Counted from the first letter of the stretch, positions 1 through 9,388 are shown. The stretch is 64,000 bases of DNA from Nocardioides sp. Soil797 (GCA_001429555.1 LMSR01000020.1:152556-216555), one strand, 5' to 3'. The notes: generated by a model from the letters alone, not told the origin. Made by a program: numbers and translations.

Positions 1-2313
1 TTCGTGGCGCCGGGCCCCCGCCCAGGCGACGAGGAGGGTGGCGCTCCCCCCGACCGCCGAGACTCCGACGACCGGGAGCACGGCCATGGGGAGCAGGAAC
101 CAGGCGAACGCGCCGGCGATCGCGGTGACACCGAGCCACGCGGCGATCGGCAGCCGGACCCGCAGGAGGTGGTCGAGGCGGGAGTCGACGTCGTCGACGA
201 CACCGGTCAGGACGTCGCCCTGGCGGCCGATGCGTCCCGGGACCAGGGGCACCAGCCTGGCGAACACCTCTGCCCGCCGGTCGGACAGCTCGCGAAGGGC
301 GAGGTCGTGACCGAGCAGCCTCTCGACGTAGTGCAGCGCGGGCCGGGCCAGGCCGAAGGTGCGTACGCCGACGATGGCGACGGTGAGCATCAGGATCGGC
401 GGCTGCTCGGCACTGCGTGCGATGAGCCAGCCCGCGGTCGCGGTCAGGGCGACGCCGGATGCCGCGCCGAGCGTGGCGAGGAGGACCACGAGTGCCCACC
501 GCCAGGTGCGCGTCGAGTCGGCACGTGTGGTCGCCAGATCCCCCCGGGTCGGCACGCGTTGACGGGTGACCGCGTCAACTCGCGCCGACTCGGCGTCCGA
601 ATCGGTGACCTCGTGCCACCTCGGCGAGGGAGGCGTGGCCGTGACGGGCGCGAGTGGGGCGAAGTCGGCGAGGTCGATGACCTGGTCGGCCACCTCCACC
701 ACGGCCTGCCGGTGGGCCACGACCACCACGGTGCTGGTCTCGGCGAGCAGCCGGATGACGTCGAGGATGATCCGCTCGGAGTCGGCGTCGAGGTGGGCGG
801 TCGGCTCGTCGAGGAAGACGTAGGGACGCTCGGCGAGCACCACCCTCGCCAGCGCCAAGCGCGCTCGCTGGCCGGCGGACAGGCCAAGCCCGTCGTCGCC
901 CAGCAAGGTCTCCAGCCCGTCCGGGAGGGAGCGGACGAGGCCGGCGAGATCCACCGCCGCGAGGGCTCCGTAGAGGTCGGCCTCGGTGGCCTCCGGCCTG
1001 CCCAGGCGCAGGTTGGCGGCGATGGTGTCGGCGATCAACCAAGGTCGCTGGGGCAGGTGCGCGACCCGCGCCCGCCACGTCGTACGTCGGATGGCCGCCA
1101 GGTCGTCGCCACCGGCCCGGACCATGCCGTCGGCCAGCTCGAGCTCGCCCAGCAGGGTGTGCAGCAGGGTGCTCTTGCCGCACCCCGACGGGCCGATGAC
1201 TGCGGTGATCGTGCCGGGCCGGAGCTGCGCGCTGAGTCCCCGCACGACGGGTGCGCGGTCGGGCCAGGCCAACGACACGTCGTCGAGACGGATCGTGCGG
1301 GGCGAGCCATCAAGGATTGCCGGTTCGGGCATCGAGAATTGCCTGTTCGCGACACAAGAATCGCCGGTTCGGGTGAGCTCGGAGATGGCGGTGAAGGTGG
1401 CGGTTCCCTCGGCGGCGGAGTGGAACTCGGCGCCCACACGACGGATCGGCCAGTAGGCCTCGGGCGCCAGGAGCAGCACCGTCAACGCGGTGCGCAGGTC
1501 CAGCGAACCGCCGGCCAGGCGCAGGCCCACTGAGACCGCGACCAGTGCAACCGAGATGGTGGCGATCAGCTCGAGTGCCGCGGACGATGCGAAGGCGAGC
1601 TTCAAGGTGTCCACGGTGGCCCGACGGTGGCGGTCGGTGACCACGCGGATCTGGGCCACCTGCGCCGTGGCGCGGCGGTTGGCCACGAGGGTGGGCAGGC
1701 CGCGCACCACGTCGAGGAAGTGACCGGCCAGGGTGCCCAGCGCACGCCACTGACGGTCGGCCTTCTCGCGGGTGGTCATCCCGATCAGCACCGCGAAGAC
1801 CGGCAACAGCGGCAGCGTGAGCAGCACGATCAGCGCGCTGAGCCAGTCCTGTGACGCGATCGCCACGAGCGTGATCACCGGCAGCACCACGGCGAGCACC
1901 AGCGCCGGCAGGTAGCGGGTCAGGTAGGGCTCGACCGCAGCCACGCCGCGGGTGGCCAGGGTGGTCAGCTCACCGCGCCGGCGGCGCCCCAGGTCGGTCG
2001 CCGACTGCCCCAGCGCCGATCGCAGCACCAGGTCGCGCAGGCGTACGCCGACCTGTCCCGCTGCACGGGCGGCCGCCGCGTCGACGGTGCGCCCGAGCAC
2101 GGCCCGACCGACGGTGATCCCGGCGAACCACCAGGCAGCGGCGTGCCATCCGGATCCGGCAGGGGTTTCCAGCACACCGGCGACCAGAGCCGCTCCGGCG
2201 AATGCCTGGGCGACCACCAGCAGTCCGGCGAGCACGTTGCCGACGACCACCACGGCGAGTGATCGCCTGGCCGGAGCAAGGTGGGGGAGCACCTCGGGGT
2301 CGAGGGGCCTCAT
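1..2313 (-). CDS. cydDC: CydDC fused thiol-reductant ABC exporter (3' end outside window)
   Basis: Heterodimer-type ABC exporter of cysteine/glutathione-like thiols, needed to assemble cytochrome bd, here as one chain. Read from the ATG at 2313 there is no stop down to base 1 (771 codons). The N-terminal half is a CydD transmembrane domain followed by an ATPase with Walker A GPSGCGKST (codons near 1190), signature LSAGQRARLALA and Walker B VFLDEPTAHLD. After a linker a second, CydC-like membrane domain begins (GWLIARSAEQPP, VGVRTFGLARPALHYVERLLGHD); its ATPase lies beyond the window. The ATG overlaps the cydB stop (ATGA at 2310-2313), so translation is probably coupled. Actinobacteria such as Streptomyces are known to fuse cydC and cydD. 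Large open frames on the opposite strand here are shadows. Confidence 0.9.
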   Translation of the reverse strand, partial: MRPLDPEVLPHLAPARRSLAVVVVGNVLAGLLVVAQAFAGAALVAGVLETPAGSGWHAAAWWFAGITVGRAVLGRTVDAAAARAAGQVGVRLRDLVLRSALGQSATDLGRRRRGELTTLATRGVAAVEPYLTRYLPALVLAVVLPVITLVAIASQDWLSALIVLLTLPLLPVFAVLIGMTTREKADRQWRALGTLAGHFLDVVRGLPTLVANRRATAQVAQIRVVTDRHRRATVDTLKLAFASSAALELIATISVALVAVSVGLRLAGGSLDLRTALTVLLLAPEAYWPIRRVGAEFHSAAEGTATFTAISELTRTGDSCVANRQFSMPEPAILDGSPRTIRLDDVSLAWPDRAPVVRGLSAQLRPGTITAVIGPSGCGKSTLLHTLLGELELADGMVRAGGDDLAAIRRTTWRARVAHLPQRPWLIADTIAANLRLGRPEATEADLYGALAAVDLAGLVRSLPDGLETLLGDDGLGLSAGQRARLALARVVLAERPYVFLDEPTAHLDADSERIILDVIRLLAETSTVVVVAHRQAVVEVADQVIDLADFAPLAPVTATPPSPRWHEVTDSDAESARVDAVTRQRVPTRGDLATTRADSTRTWRWALVVLLATLGAASGVALTATAGWLIARSAEQPPILMLTVAIVGVRTFGLARPALHYVERLLGHDLALRELSDRRAEVFARLVPLVPGRIGRQGDVLTGVVDDVDSRLDHLLRVRLPIAAWLGVTAIAGAFAWFLLPMAVLPVVGVSAVGGSATLLVAWAGARRHE

Positions 2314-3338
2314 CGCTGTCCAGCTCCCTGGCCGGCCAGCTCGGGCGTGGGGATGTGATGCGTGGCGATCCGCTTGCGGAAGATCCAGTAGCTCCACGCC
2401 TGGTAACCGATGACGATCGGGGTGAACACCAGCGCCACCCAGGTCATCACCTTCAGCGTGTAGGCGGTGGCCGCCGCGTTCGTCGCGGTCAAGGAGTTGG
2501 CCGCGTCGGTGGTGGACGGCATCACGTCGGGGAACAGCGCCAGGAAGAGACCGGACACGGCGAACCCGATGGTCACGAACGTGCCGGTGAACGCCCAGCC
2601 CTCCCGGCCCCGCGCCGCGGCGACCAGTCCGGTGACCAGCGTCAGCCCGGCCAGGACGAAGGCGACCGCGCTGTTCGTCGTACCGGTGATGGCCTGGGTC
2701 CAGACCATGAAGGCCGCCGCGGCCACGGCCGCTGTCGCCCCGAGGCGAACGGCGAGGGCGCGGGCACGGTGGCGGATGTCCCCGTCGGTCTTCAGCGCGA
2801 TGAACATCGCACCGTGGGTCAGGAACAGCAGGGTGGTGACCACGCCGCCGAGCAGGCCGAACGGGTTGAGCAGGGTCAGCGTGCTCCCGGTGAACTCGAA
2901 GGACTCGTCGATCGGGACCCCGCGCACGATGTTGGCGAACGCGACGCCCCACAGGAACGCGGGCACCAGCGAGCCGTAGATGATGGCGCGGTCCCAGTTG
3001 GCCTGCCAGTGCGCCTCGGGTCGCTTGTGGCGGTACTCGAAGGCGAGTCCGCGCACGATCAGCGCCACCAGGATCGCCAACAGGGGCAGGTAGAACCCGC
3101 TGAACAACGTGGCGTACCACTCGGGGAACGCGGCGAAGGTGGCGCCGCCGGCGACCAGCACCCACACCTCGTTGCCGTCCCAGACCGGGCCGATCGTGTT
3201 GATCATGACCCGGCGCTCGGTGTCGTTCTTGGCCAGGACGGGCAGCAGCATGCCGACGCCGAAGTCGAACCCCTCCAGGGTGAAGTAGCCGATCCAGAGG
3301 ACGGCGATCAGGATGAACCAGAGCGTGGTGAGTTCCAT
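2310..3338 (-). CDS. cydB: Cytochrome bd ubiquinol/menaquinol oxidase subunit II
   Basis: Membrane subunit II of the cytochrome bd terminal oxidase, which reduces O2 to water with quinol electrons and works at low oxygen. 342 residues, the usual length. The N-terminus (MELTTLWFILIAVLWIGYFTLEGFDFGVG) is the characteristic CydB opening, with the conserved GFDFGVG motif, followed by WDGNEVW and about eight further hydrophobic helices. It starts 8 nt after the cydA stop and its own stop overlaps the cydDC start, so cydA-cydB-cydDC is one minus-strand operon. Confidence 0.96.
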   Translation of the reverse strand: MELTTLWFILIAVLWIGYFTLEGFDFGVGMLLPVLAKNDTERRVMINTIGPVWDGNEVWVLVAGGATFAAFPEWYATLFSGFYLPLLAILVALIVRGLAFEYRHKRPEAHWQANWDRAIIYGSLVPAFLWGVAFANIVRGVPIDESFEFTGSTLTLLNPFGLLGGVVTTLLFLTHGAMFIALKTDGDIRHRARALAVRLGATAAVAAAAFMVWTQAITGTTNSAVAFVLAGLTLVTGLVAAARGREGWAFTGTFVTIGFAVSGLFLALFPDVMPSTTDAANSLTATNAAATAYTLKVMTWVALVFTPIVIGYQAWSYWIFRKRIATHHIPTPELAGQGAGQR

Positions 3339-3346
3339 CTCGACTC

Positions 3347-4807
3347 CTAGTAGGCGAACGTCAGCGGGGCATCGTCGTCGTCGGAGTCACCCGACGAGCG
3401 CAGCGACGGGTCGGGTGGCTCGACGAACGGTTCGGCGCCTGCCTTGACGTACTTGATGAGCAGGCCGAACTCGATCACCGCGAGCACGGCGTAGAGCGAC
3501 GTCAGCACCAGCAGCGACGTGAGCGCCTCGCCGACCGAGACGCCGGGGGAGACCGCGTTGTCGACGGTCATCAGTCCGTAGACCACCCACGGTTGGCGGC
3601 CCATCTCGGTGAAGATCCATCCGAAGGAGTTCGCGAAGACCGCGGCAAACGGCAGCGACAGGGCGAGCCAGGACCACCACCTGGACCTGGGTCGGCGGCC
3701 TCCGCGCAGCGCCCACAGCAGCAGGGCGGCCCCGGCCGCGGCGCCCATGCCCAGGCCGATCATGAAGCGGAACGACCAGTAGGTCACCGGGATCACCGGC
3801 ACGTAGTCGCTGGGGTGGTAGTACGTCGCGCCCGGATCGGTGCCGTACTCCGCGGCGTACTTCTCTCGCAGCGGGTTGATGCCCTCGACCTTGCCGTCGA
3901 AGGTGCCGGTGCCGAGGAACGAGAGCAGGCAGGGAACGGTGACGGCGAACTTCTCGTGCTTCCCGTCGGGTGTGCCGACGGTGAACACCGAGAACGGGGC
4001 GCAGGAGTCCGAGGTCTCGTAGAGGCCCTCGGCCGCCGCCATCTTCATCGGCTGCACCTCGGTCATCACCTTGCCCTGGAAGTCGCCGGTGATCGCGGTG
4101 CCGAGGCCGGCGACCAGCACGATCCAGGCACTGATCCGGACTCCGGTGAGATACATCGGCCGGTCCTCGTCCTTGGTGCGCCGGCGCAGGTGGAGCCAGG
4201 CCGAGACGCCCAGCACGAACGCGCCACCGGTGAGGTAGCAGGCGGCGACGACGTGCGGGAAGGCGACCACCTGCACCTTGTTGAACATCACCGCCCAGAA
4301 GTCCGTGAGCTCGGCGCGCCCGGTCTCGGGGTTGTAGGAGTGGCCGACCGGGTGCTGCATCCACGAGTTCGCGGCCAGGATGAAGTACGACGACAGCAGG
4401 GTGCCGATGTGCACCAGCCACATGCAGCCGGCATGCATCCATCGGGGCAGCTTGTCCCACCCGAAGATCCACAGGCCCAGGAACGTCGACTCCATGAAGA
4501 AGGCGAGCAGCCCCTCGATGGCCAGGAACGAGCCGAAGACGTCGCCGACGAAGCGGGAGTAGTCGGACCAGTTCATCCCGAACTGGAACTCCTGCACGAT
4601 CCCGGTGACCACGCCGATCGCGAAGTTGATCAGGAACAGCTTGCCGAAGAACTTGGTCAGTCTCAGGTAGGTGGGGTTGTTCGTGCGGATCCACATCGTC
4701 TCGAAGATCGCGATGATCGCCGAGAGGCCGATCGTGATCGGCACGAACAGGAAGTGATAGACGGTGATGATCCCGAATTGCCAGCGGGCAATGTCGACGA
4801 CGTCCAT
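3347..4807 (-). CDS. cydA: Cytochrome bd oxidase subunit I
   Basis: Heme-bearing subunit I of cytochrome bd, with the quinol oxidation site and the b558, b595 and d hemes. The start at 4807 gives 486 residues beginning MDVVDIARWQFGIITVYHFL, the standard CydA opening with the axial His at residue 18; the frame stays open 22 codons further upstream but that part lacks homology. The motif GWIFTEMGRQPW near residue 400 is the conserved segment following the Q-loop, and the loop is of the short type. A purine-rich GGGAG lies just before the ATG. It is the first gene of the cyd operon and is divergent from blaI, sharing a 90-nt control region. Confidence 0.96.
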   Translation of the reverse strand: MDVVDIARWQFGIITVYHFLFVPITIGLSAIIAIFETMWIRTNNPTYLRLTKFFGKLFLINFAIGVVTGIVQEFQFGMNWSDYSRFVGDVFGSFLAIEGLLAFFMESTFLGLWIFGWDKLPRWMHAGCMWLVHIGTLLSSYFILAANSWMQHPVGHSYNPETGRAELTDFWAVMFNKVQVVAFPHVVAACYLTGGAFVLGVSAWLHLRRRTKDEDRPMYLTGVRISAWIVLVAGLGTAITGDFQGKVMTEVQPMKMAAAEGLYETSDSCAPFSVFTVGTPDGKHEKFAVTVPCLLSFLGTGTFDGKVEGINPLREKYAAEYGTDPGATYYHPSDYVPVIPVTYWSFRFMIGLGMGAAAGAALLLWALRGGRRPRSRWWSWLALSLPFAAVFANSFGWIFTEMGRQPWVVYGLMTVDNAVSPGVSVGEALTSLLVLTSLYAVLAVIEFGLLIKYVKAGAEPFVEPPDPSLRSSGDSDDDDAPLTFAY

Positions 4808-4830
4808 GAGTTGCTCCCGGTGGAGGTTGT

Positions 4831-4849
4831 CTACGACAACGAGTAGTAG
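4831..4849. promoter_or_regulatory. Candidate BlaI-family operator between cydA and blaI
   Basis: CTACGAC-AACGA-GTAGTAG is an inverted repeat with one mismatch between its 7-nt arms. BlaI/MecI repressors bind dyads with TACxAC/GTxGTA-like halves, and this one lies 24 nt upstream of the cydA start and about 50 nt from blaI. The match to the family is by shape only; binding to the cyd promoter is inference. Confidence 0.45.
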
Positions 4850-4861
4850 ATACGACCCAGC

Positions 4862-4890
4862 GTAGTACGACATGGGGACGTAGGTACAGT
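4862..4890 (+). promoter_or_regulatory. blaI promoter, probably leaderless, with overlapping TAC/GTA half-sites
   Basis: A TACAGT -10 hexamer (4885-4890) lies 7 nt before the blaI ATG, the spacing of a leaderless transcript. Upstream, GTAGTACGAC and ACGTAGGTAC resemble the half-sites of the dyad at 4831 and would cover the -35 to -10 region, which fits autorepression. Confidence 0.5.
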
Positions 4891-4897
4891 TGGCCCC

Positions 4898-5323
4898 ATG
4901 GCAGCCGCGAAGTCCCGCTCGAAGTTCCGTCCGTCCGGTCGTCCGTCAGGTCGACTGGGCGACTTGGAACGTGCCGTCATGGAGGTGCTGTGGTCCAGCG
5001 CCGACGATCAGGCGTGGACTGTGCGCGAGGTCCACGCCCAGCTCGTCGAGTCCCGCGACATCGCCTACACGACGGTGATGACCGTCCTGGATCGCCTCTC
5101 CAAGAAGGGCGTCGTCCACCAGGAGCGCGACGGTCGGGCCTATCGCTACCGCGCCGCCGCCTCCCGGGGAGCGATGACCGCCGACCTGATGCGCGAGACG
5201 CTCAGCGACTTCGGTCGCGACAGCCGGGAGTCTGCCCTCGTGGCCTTCGTCGAGGAGGCCAGCGCCGACGACATCGCCGCGCTGAAGCAGGCCCTGGCCG
5301 ATCTGACCGGGCCCGACTCCTGA
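4898..5323 (+). CDS. BlaI/MecI-family transcriptional repressor
   Basis: Winged-helix repressor of the penicillinase-repressor (BlaI) family, 141 residues. After a basic N-terminal tail (about 18 residues) the domain begins LGDLERAVMEVLWSS and continues through WTVREVHAQL and AYTTVMTVLDRLSKKGVV, the recognition-helix and wing region. It is followed 4 nt later by an M56 peptidase, the usual BlaR1-type partner that inactivates the repressor by proteolysis. No beta-lactamase gene is visible; the divergent neighbour is cydA. In Mycobacterium tuberculosis the BlaI homologue controls respiratory (ATP synthase) genes besides blaC, so control of cytochrome bd is plausible but unproven. Confidence 0.88.
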   Translation: MAAAKSRSKFRPSGRPSGRLGDLERAVMEVLWSSADDQAWTVREVHAQLVESRDIAYTTVMTVLDRLSKKGVVHQERDGRAYRYRAAASRGAMTADLMRETLSDFGRDSRESALVAFVEEASADDIAALKQALADLTGPDS

Positions 5324-5327
5324 TCCG

Positions 5328-6188
5328 ATGACCACCCTCGTCCTCGGTGTGCTGGCCGTGCTCCTGGCCGGCCCGGTGCCCTCCGTGATGGCCCGCCTGC
5401 CCCGGCTGCGCCGTACGCCTCGCGCGGCGATGCTGCTGTGGCAGAGCGTTGCCCTGGGCGCGGTGCTGGCGGCCGTCGGCGCCGGCCTCTCGCTGGTCAC
5501 GGACCACACCTGGCGCGGCGCGCCCGACCCACTCAGCTGGGCGATCGCCGGGGTCGCCCTGACCCTCACCGTCATGGTGGTCGGCCGGCTCGCGCTCAGC
5601 GGACACCGGGTCGGTACGACGTTGCGCGCCCTGCGCCGGCGTCACCGAGAGCAGCTCGATCTGCTGTCGTACGCCGGCCCCGGCGCGCGGGTGCTCGAGC
5701 ACGACGTGCCCGTGGCCTACTGCGTCCCGGGGATGCAGGGTGCGCGGGTCGTCGTGTCGGCAGGTGCGTTGCAGCGGCTGAGCACCGTCGAGATCGAAGC
5801 AGTCCTGGCCCACGAGCGAGCCCACCTCAGGGCACGCCATGACCTGGTCCTCGAGGCGTTCAGCGTGCTGCACCGGGCGTTCCCTCGCTGGGTGTCGAGC
5901 GAGGCCGCGCTGGGGGAGGTGCAGCTGTTGGCCGAGGTGCTCGCCGACCGGGCCGCGACCCGGGTGTCGGGCCCGGTGGCACTGGCCCGAGCCCTGGTCA
6001 CCCTGGCCGAGGGGCGCGCGCCCCAGGCCGCGTTGGGCGCCACGGGAGTGGCGCTCGTCGAGCGGGTCCGCCTGCTCGACGACGGCGACCACCCGATGCA
6101 GGCCGCCGTGCTGCTCCTGCTCGCCGGTGCCGTGATCGCCGTCCCGACCGCGTTCGTGGTCGTCCCCTGGCTGGCCGCCCTCGCCTGA
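5328..6188 (+). CDS. M56-family membrane metallopeptidase (BlaR1-like, no sensor domain)
   Basis: Integral-membrane zinc peptidase of 286 residues. The catalytic motif HERAH lies at residues 162-166, with hydrophobic segments at about 1-20, 35-56, 72-91 and at the C-terminus (VLLLLAGAVIAVPTAFVVV). There is no penicillin-binding extracellular domain, so it is the short actinobacterial type found beside BlaI. It starts 4 nt after the blaI stop, so the two are almost certainly co-transcribed; the likely role is cleavage of BlaI in response to a signal that cannot be read from the sequence. Confidence 0.85.
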   Translation: MTTLVLGVLAVLLAGPVPSVMARLPRLRRTPRAAMLLWQSVALGAVLAAVGAGLSLVTDHTWRGAPDPLSWAIAGVALTLTVMVVGRLALSGHRVGTTLRALRRRHREQLDLLSYAGPGARVLEHDVPVAYCVPGMQGARVVVSAGALQRLSTVEIEAVLAHERAHLRARHDLVLEAFSVLHRAFPRWVSSEAALGEVQLLAEVLADRAATRVSGPVALARALVTLAEGRAPQAALGATGVALVERVRLLDDGDHPMQAAVLLLLAGAVIAVPTAFVVVPWLAALA

Positions 6189-6210
6189 GCCGTTCCACGG
6201 AAGAGCAGAG

Positions 6211-6242
6211 AGGCCCTGCCCGGACGAATCCGGACAGGGCCT
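6211..6242. terminator. Hairpin terminator between convergent genes
   Basis: AGGCCCTG-C-CCGGA / CGAA loop / TCCGG-A-CAGGGCCT: a stem of 13 pairs with one mismatch between the M56 gene (+) and the M4 protease gene (-). There is no clear T-run, but its position between convergent stops fits a bidirectional terminator. Confidence 0.75.
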
Positions 6243-6268
6243 CCTTGAGTTGCGTCAGGTCGGTGTTG

Positions 6269-9200
6269 CTACTTCTTGACCTTGATGACGAACTTGGCCT
6301 TGCCAGCCTTGACCGTGTCAGAACCGGCGTAGTCGGCAACCAGGTTGTTCTTGCCGACCTTCAACTTCTTGCCCTTGACCTTGATCACGACCTTGCCGGC
6401 CTTGAGCGTGCCCTTGGCGACGACCGTCTTGCCCTTGGTGATCGTCACCTTGCCGGTCACGTCGGTGTCGGGCGCGGTCACCTTGACGGTCACCTTGCTG
6501 GCCTTCTTCCGCTTGATCGTCTTCGGCTTCGGCGTGGCCTTGACCGTCGATGCGACCTTCTCGACACAGTCGAGTACCTTGATGTTGTCGACGTACCAAC
6601 CGTCGACGCCACCACAGCCGTCACGACCGATGGCGAACCGGATCTGGATGGTGTCTCCGGGGGTGACGCCGGCAGCCGTCAGGTCGACCTGCGACTCGCC
6701 CCAGCTGCCGAACGGCGTGCCCGGGTCGGTGCCCGAGAAGCCCGGCTGCCCCTCCAACGGGTTCGTGCTCTGCTCTGCGGCGGTGGTGAGCTGGCCCGGA
6801 CCGTTGAAGGTGTAGGCCTCCGTGGCGATGGGAGCGAACTCGCCACCGTTGACGCTCAGCTGGACGTTTCCGCCGTCGTAGCCGACCTCGGTCGCGATGT
6901 AGTGCTCGAATGTCATCCGAGGCGCCGCGGCCTCCTCGGGAACCACGATGTCGGCACTGGTCATGAAGTTGACGCTGGAGATGTCGTCACTGTCAGGAAT
7001 GCAGTCACCTTGGTCGGGCGCGTTGCCCTTCGCGACGGAGCTGGTGTGCTTGCCGCGGTATTCCGAGGTGGTCTGCCAGTCGGCCGGCTCCGGGTAGGCG
7101 GAACCCTCCGGGGCCTCGCCCTCCAACGTCCAGTTGTCCATGCCGTTCTCGAAGTCCTCGGTGAACAGTTCGTCGGTGGCGAAGTCATCACCACATGCCG
7201 ACGGGGCGTTCGGGTCGAGCAGCGGCTGCCAGGCGCATTCCTTGGTCGGGTCGAGACGGAACTCCACGGCCCGGGTCATCGCGGCGACCTGTGCGCAGTC
7301 GTCGGCGGTGATCTTGTCGTAGTTCACCTTCGAGTCGTTCGGACGGACCGAGAGCTTCTTGATCGCCTTGTTGGTCAGGTCGGCGCAGGAGGCCTCGAGC
7401 GAGTTGGCGTGGTCGGTGAAGTTGCTCACCGGCGTCTGGTAGACGGTCATCGCTTGGTAGTAGATGGCCGCTGCCTTGTCGAGGCCGATGCCCTTGACCG
7501 TGACGCCGTTGTAGTTGCCGCCGTCGACCAGCAGGGCGTAGCCGTGGTTGACCACGCCGGAGTTGCCGTGCACGCCGCCGTTGTCGTCGGTCGAGCACTT
7601 GTACTCGGCGTCGGAGACCTTGCCCGGGTCACCGGCACAGGTCGGCATCCACATGTCGCGGATGGCGCCGCCGAAGGCACTCGACTTCTCGCCGACCAAC
7701 CAGCGGTAGGACTCGTCGGTCTCGGCGGAGCCGGAGAGACGGATCGTGCCGTTGGCGGTTGCACTGGCGCCCTGGATGCTCTTGGCGTCGTCGTAGGCGA
7801 TGCCGATCACCGGGATCGACATCGGCTCCTCGAGGCCACCGCCGGGACCGAACGGGCCGCCGCCGGGGGAGTTGCCGATGATGACGCCGGTGGCGCCGGC
7901 GTCGAGTGCGTTCTGGGCCTTGATCGTGAAGGCGCAGGTGCCGCGGTAGACCAGGGCGAACTTGCCCTCGACCTCGGCAGCGTTGGTCAGCGGCGTGCAG
8001 GCGTCGTCGGCCGCGGGGCCGTCGGTGTTCTCCTCGTCGGTGGCCAGCACGATGTCACCGCTGACGCCGGTGGTGTCAGGCACAGCGGCCCAGGATGCGG
8101 GACCGGCAAGGCAGATCTTCTTGACGTCTGCCGGGCTGTTCACGACGAGCTGTACGGCGCGGGGGCCGTTCTCTGCACAGAGGCCGACGGTGCGCTTCTT
8201 GGTGAGGTCACCCTCACCCTCGTCGAGACGGTTGTTGATCAGATCGACGGTCTCGCCCCAGATGTCGGAGTAGCCCTCGTTGAGTGCGCCCGACTGCCAC
8301 TGGTAGATCAGGCCGTGGGTGTACTCGGTGTAGGCGTGACCCCACTCGTGCGCCACGACGTCGTCGGAGGAGACGCCGTCGCAGTAGTTGGTGGTGGAGC
8401 CGTTCCAGTTGGCGTTGGGGCAGGCGATGGCAGGATCGTTGTTGATCGTCTGCATCTTGTGGCCGTTGCCGTCGTAGGAGTCGCGACCGAAGCCGTTCTT
8501 GAAGAACCAGTAGGCCTCGCCGGTCGACTTGACCATGCTCTCCTGGTCCTCGTTGAGGTCACCGGGAAGCGGGTCACCCTCCTTCCACACGAGGGTCAGG
8601 TTGCGGTCGGGGTCGGCCTCGTAGAGCTCGCGGTCGAGGGCGTTGTCGATCATCGAGTAGCGGTTGACGACCTTGCCGGTGTTGGCGTTGAGGAACACCA
8701 TGTCGCGCACGTTCTTCTCGTTGGTGACCTCGATCTGGTAGACCAGCTCGGCGTCGCCCTCGATGCCCTGGACCAACCCGTGGCGGTAGACGACCAGGTC
8801 GTTGGACGTCGCCTTGATGCCCGCCGTGTTGGCCTTGCCGTCGGTGGTCGGGGGCTGTGCCTTGACCAGCGTGACGGCGCGGTTGCCGGCGTCGGCCTCG
8901 GTGATCTTGGGGGTCACCGAGAGGTTCAGGTCAGGAACGGCCTCGCCGTTGACGCGGGTCAGGTTGCCCGACTTGTCGACGAACGCGCGGATCAGGGTGC
9001 CGAAGACCGGGACGTCCTTGTAGGTCTGGACGTAGCTGATGCTGGTTCCGACGTCGTTCTTGGCGATGCTGTCGCGGCTCAGCTGACCGCCGTCGGCACC
9101 GAACGCCTCGGCGTACTTGTCGAGGTAGGCGTCGGCCTTGGCGGCGGGGGAGCCGTTGTTGGTCGGCAGCAGGTCACCGCCGCGGGGGGCTCGGACGAAG

Positions 9201-9388
9201 CCGACCTTCCCGGTGGCGTCTTCCTTGCTGATCGACGGGCTGCCGTCCGCGTCGTTGCGCATCTCCTGCACCAAGGACTTGTCGTCCGGTTTTGCTGGCG
9301 CGGAAGCGGCGCTGGCGTTGAGGGCGGGAACGGCGGCTAGGCCCGCTCCCACCACGGCCAGGGCTATGCCCTGCCTGAGGAACTTCAC
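6269..9388 (-). CDS. Secreted thermolysin-family (M4) metalloprotease with PA insert and C-terminal Ig-like tail
   Basis: Extracellular zinc endopeptidase. I prefer the GTG at 9388 (1039 residues) to the ATG at 9403, because GGAGGG sits 7-8 nt before the GTG and overlaps the ATG. The order is signal peptide (FLRQGIALAVVGAGLAAVPALNASA), FTP-like propeptide (about 40-220), M4 catalytic domain with HEWGHAYTEY (near residue 345) and the third zinc ligand in NEGYSDIWGE (near 370), a protease-associated domain inserted in the catalytic region (CTPLTNAAEVEGKFALVYRG), a jelly-roll/MAM-like segment with DNWTLEGEAPEG, and a Lys-rich Ig-like domain at the C-terminus (KVTVKVTAP, GTLKAGKVVIKVKGKKLKVG). 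A similar Lys-rich tail ends the nuclease at 18.4 kb. It stands alone and converges with the M56 gene. Confidence 0.9.
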   Translation of the reverse strand: MKFLRQGIALAVVGAGLAAVPALNASAASAPAKPDDKSLVQEMRNDADGSPSISKEDATGKVGFVRAPRGGDLLPTNNGSPAAKADAYLDKYAEAFGADGGQLSRDSIAKNDVGTSISYVQTYKDVPVFGTLIRAFVDKSGNLTRVNGEAVPDLNLSVTPKITEADAGNRAVTLVKAQPPTTDGKANTAGIKATSNDLVVYRHGLVQGIEGDAELVYQIEVTNEKNVRDMVFLNANTGKVVNRYSMIDNALDRELYEADPDRNLTLVWKEGDPLPGDLNEDQESMVKSTGEAYWFFKNGFGRDSYDGNGHKMQTINNDPAIACPNANWNGSTTNYCDGVSSDDVVAHEWGHAYTEYTHGLIYQWQSGALNEGYSDIWGETVDLINNRLDEGEGDLTKKRTVGLCAENGPRAVQLVVNSPADVKKICLAGPASWAAVPDTTGVSGDIVLATDEENTDGPAADDACTPLTNAAEVEGKFALVYRGTCAFTIKAQNALDAGATGVIIGNSPGGGPFGPGGGLEEPMSIPVIGIAYDDAKSIQGASATANGTIRLSGSAETDESYRWLVGEKSSAFGGAIRDMWMPTCAGDPGKVSDAEYKCSTDDNGGVHGNSGVVNHGYALLVDGGNYNGVTVKGIGLDKAAAIYYQAMTVYQTPVSNFTDHANSLEASCADLTNKAIKKLSVRPNDSKVNYDKITADDCAQVAAMTRAVEFRLDPTKECAWQPLLDPNAPSACGDDFATDELFTEDFENGMDNWTLEGEAPEGSAYPEPADWQTTSEYRGKHTSSVAKGNAPDQGDCIPDSDDISSVNFMTSADIVVPEEAAAPRMTFEHYIATEVGYDGGNVQLSVNGGEFAPIATEAYTFNGPGQLTTAAEQSTNPLEGQPGFSGTDPGTPFGSWGESQVDLTAAGVTPGDTIQIRFAIGRDGCGGVDGWYVDNIKVLDCVEKVASTVKATPKPKTIKRKKASKVTVKVTAPDTDVTGKVTITKGKTVVAKGTLKAGKVVIKVKGKKLKVGKNNLVADYAGSDTVKAGKAKFVIKVKK

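Noticed and set aside
4..1533. 509-codon plus-strand open frame over cydDC
   Set aside because: It mirrors the real CydDC coding frame, is rich in Arg/Gly/Asp, and has no family motif.
6245..9340. 1031-codon plus-strand frame opposite the M4 protease
   Set aside because: Antisense shadow of a GC-rich gene; the minus strand has a signal peptide and the HExxH site.
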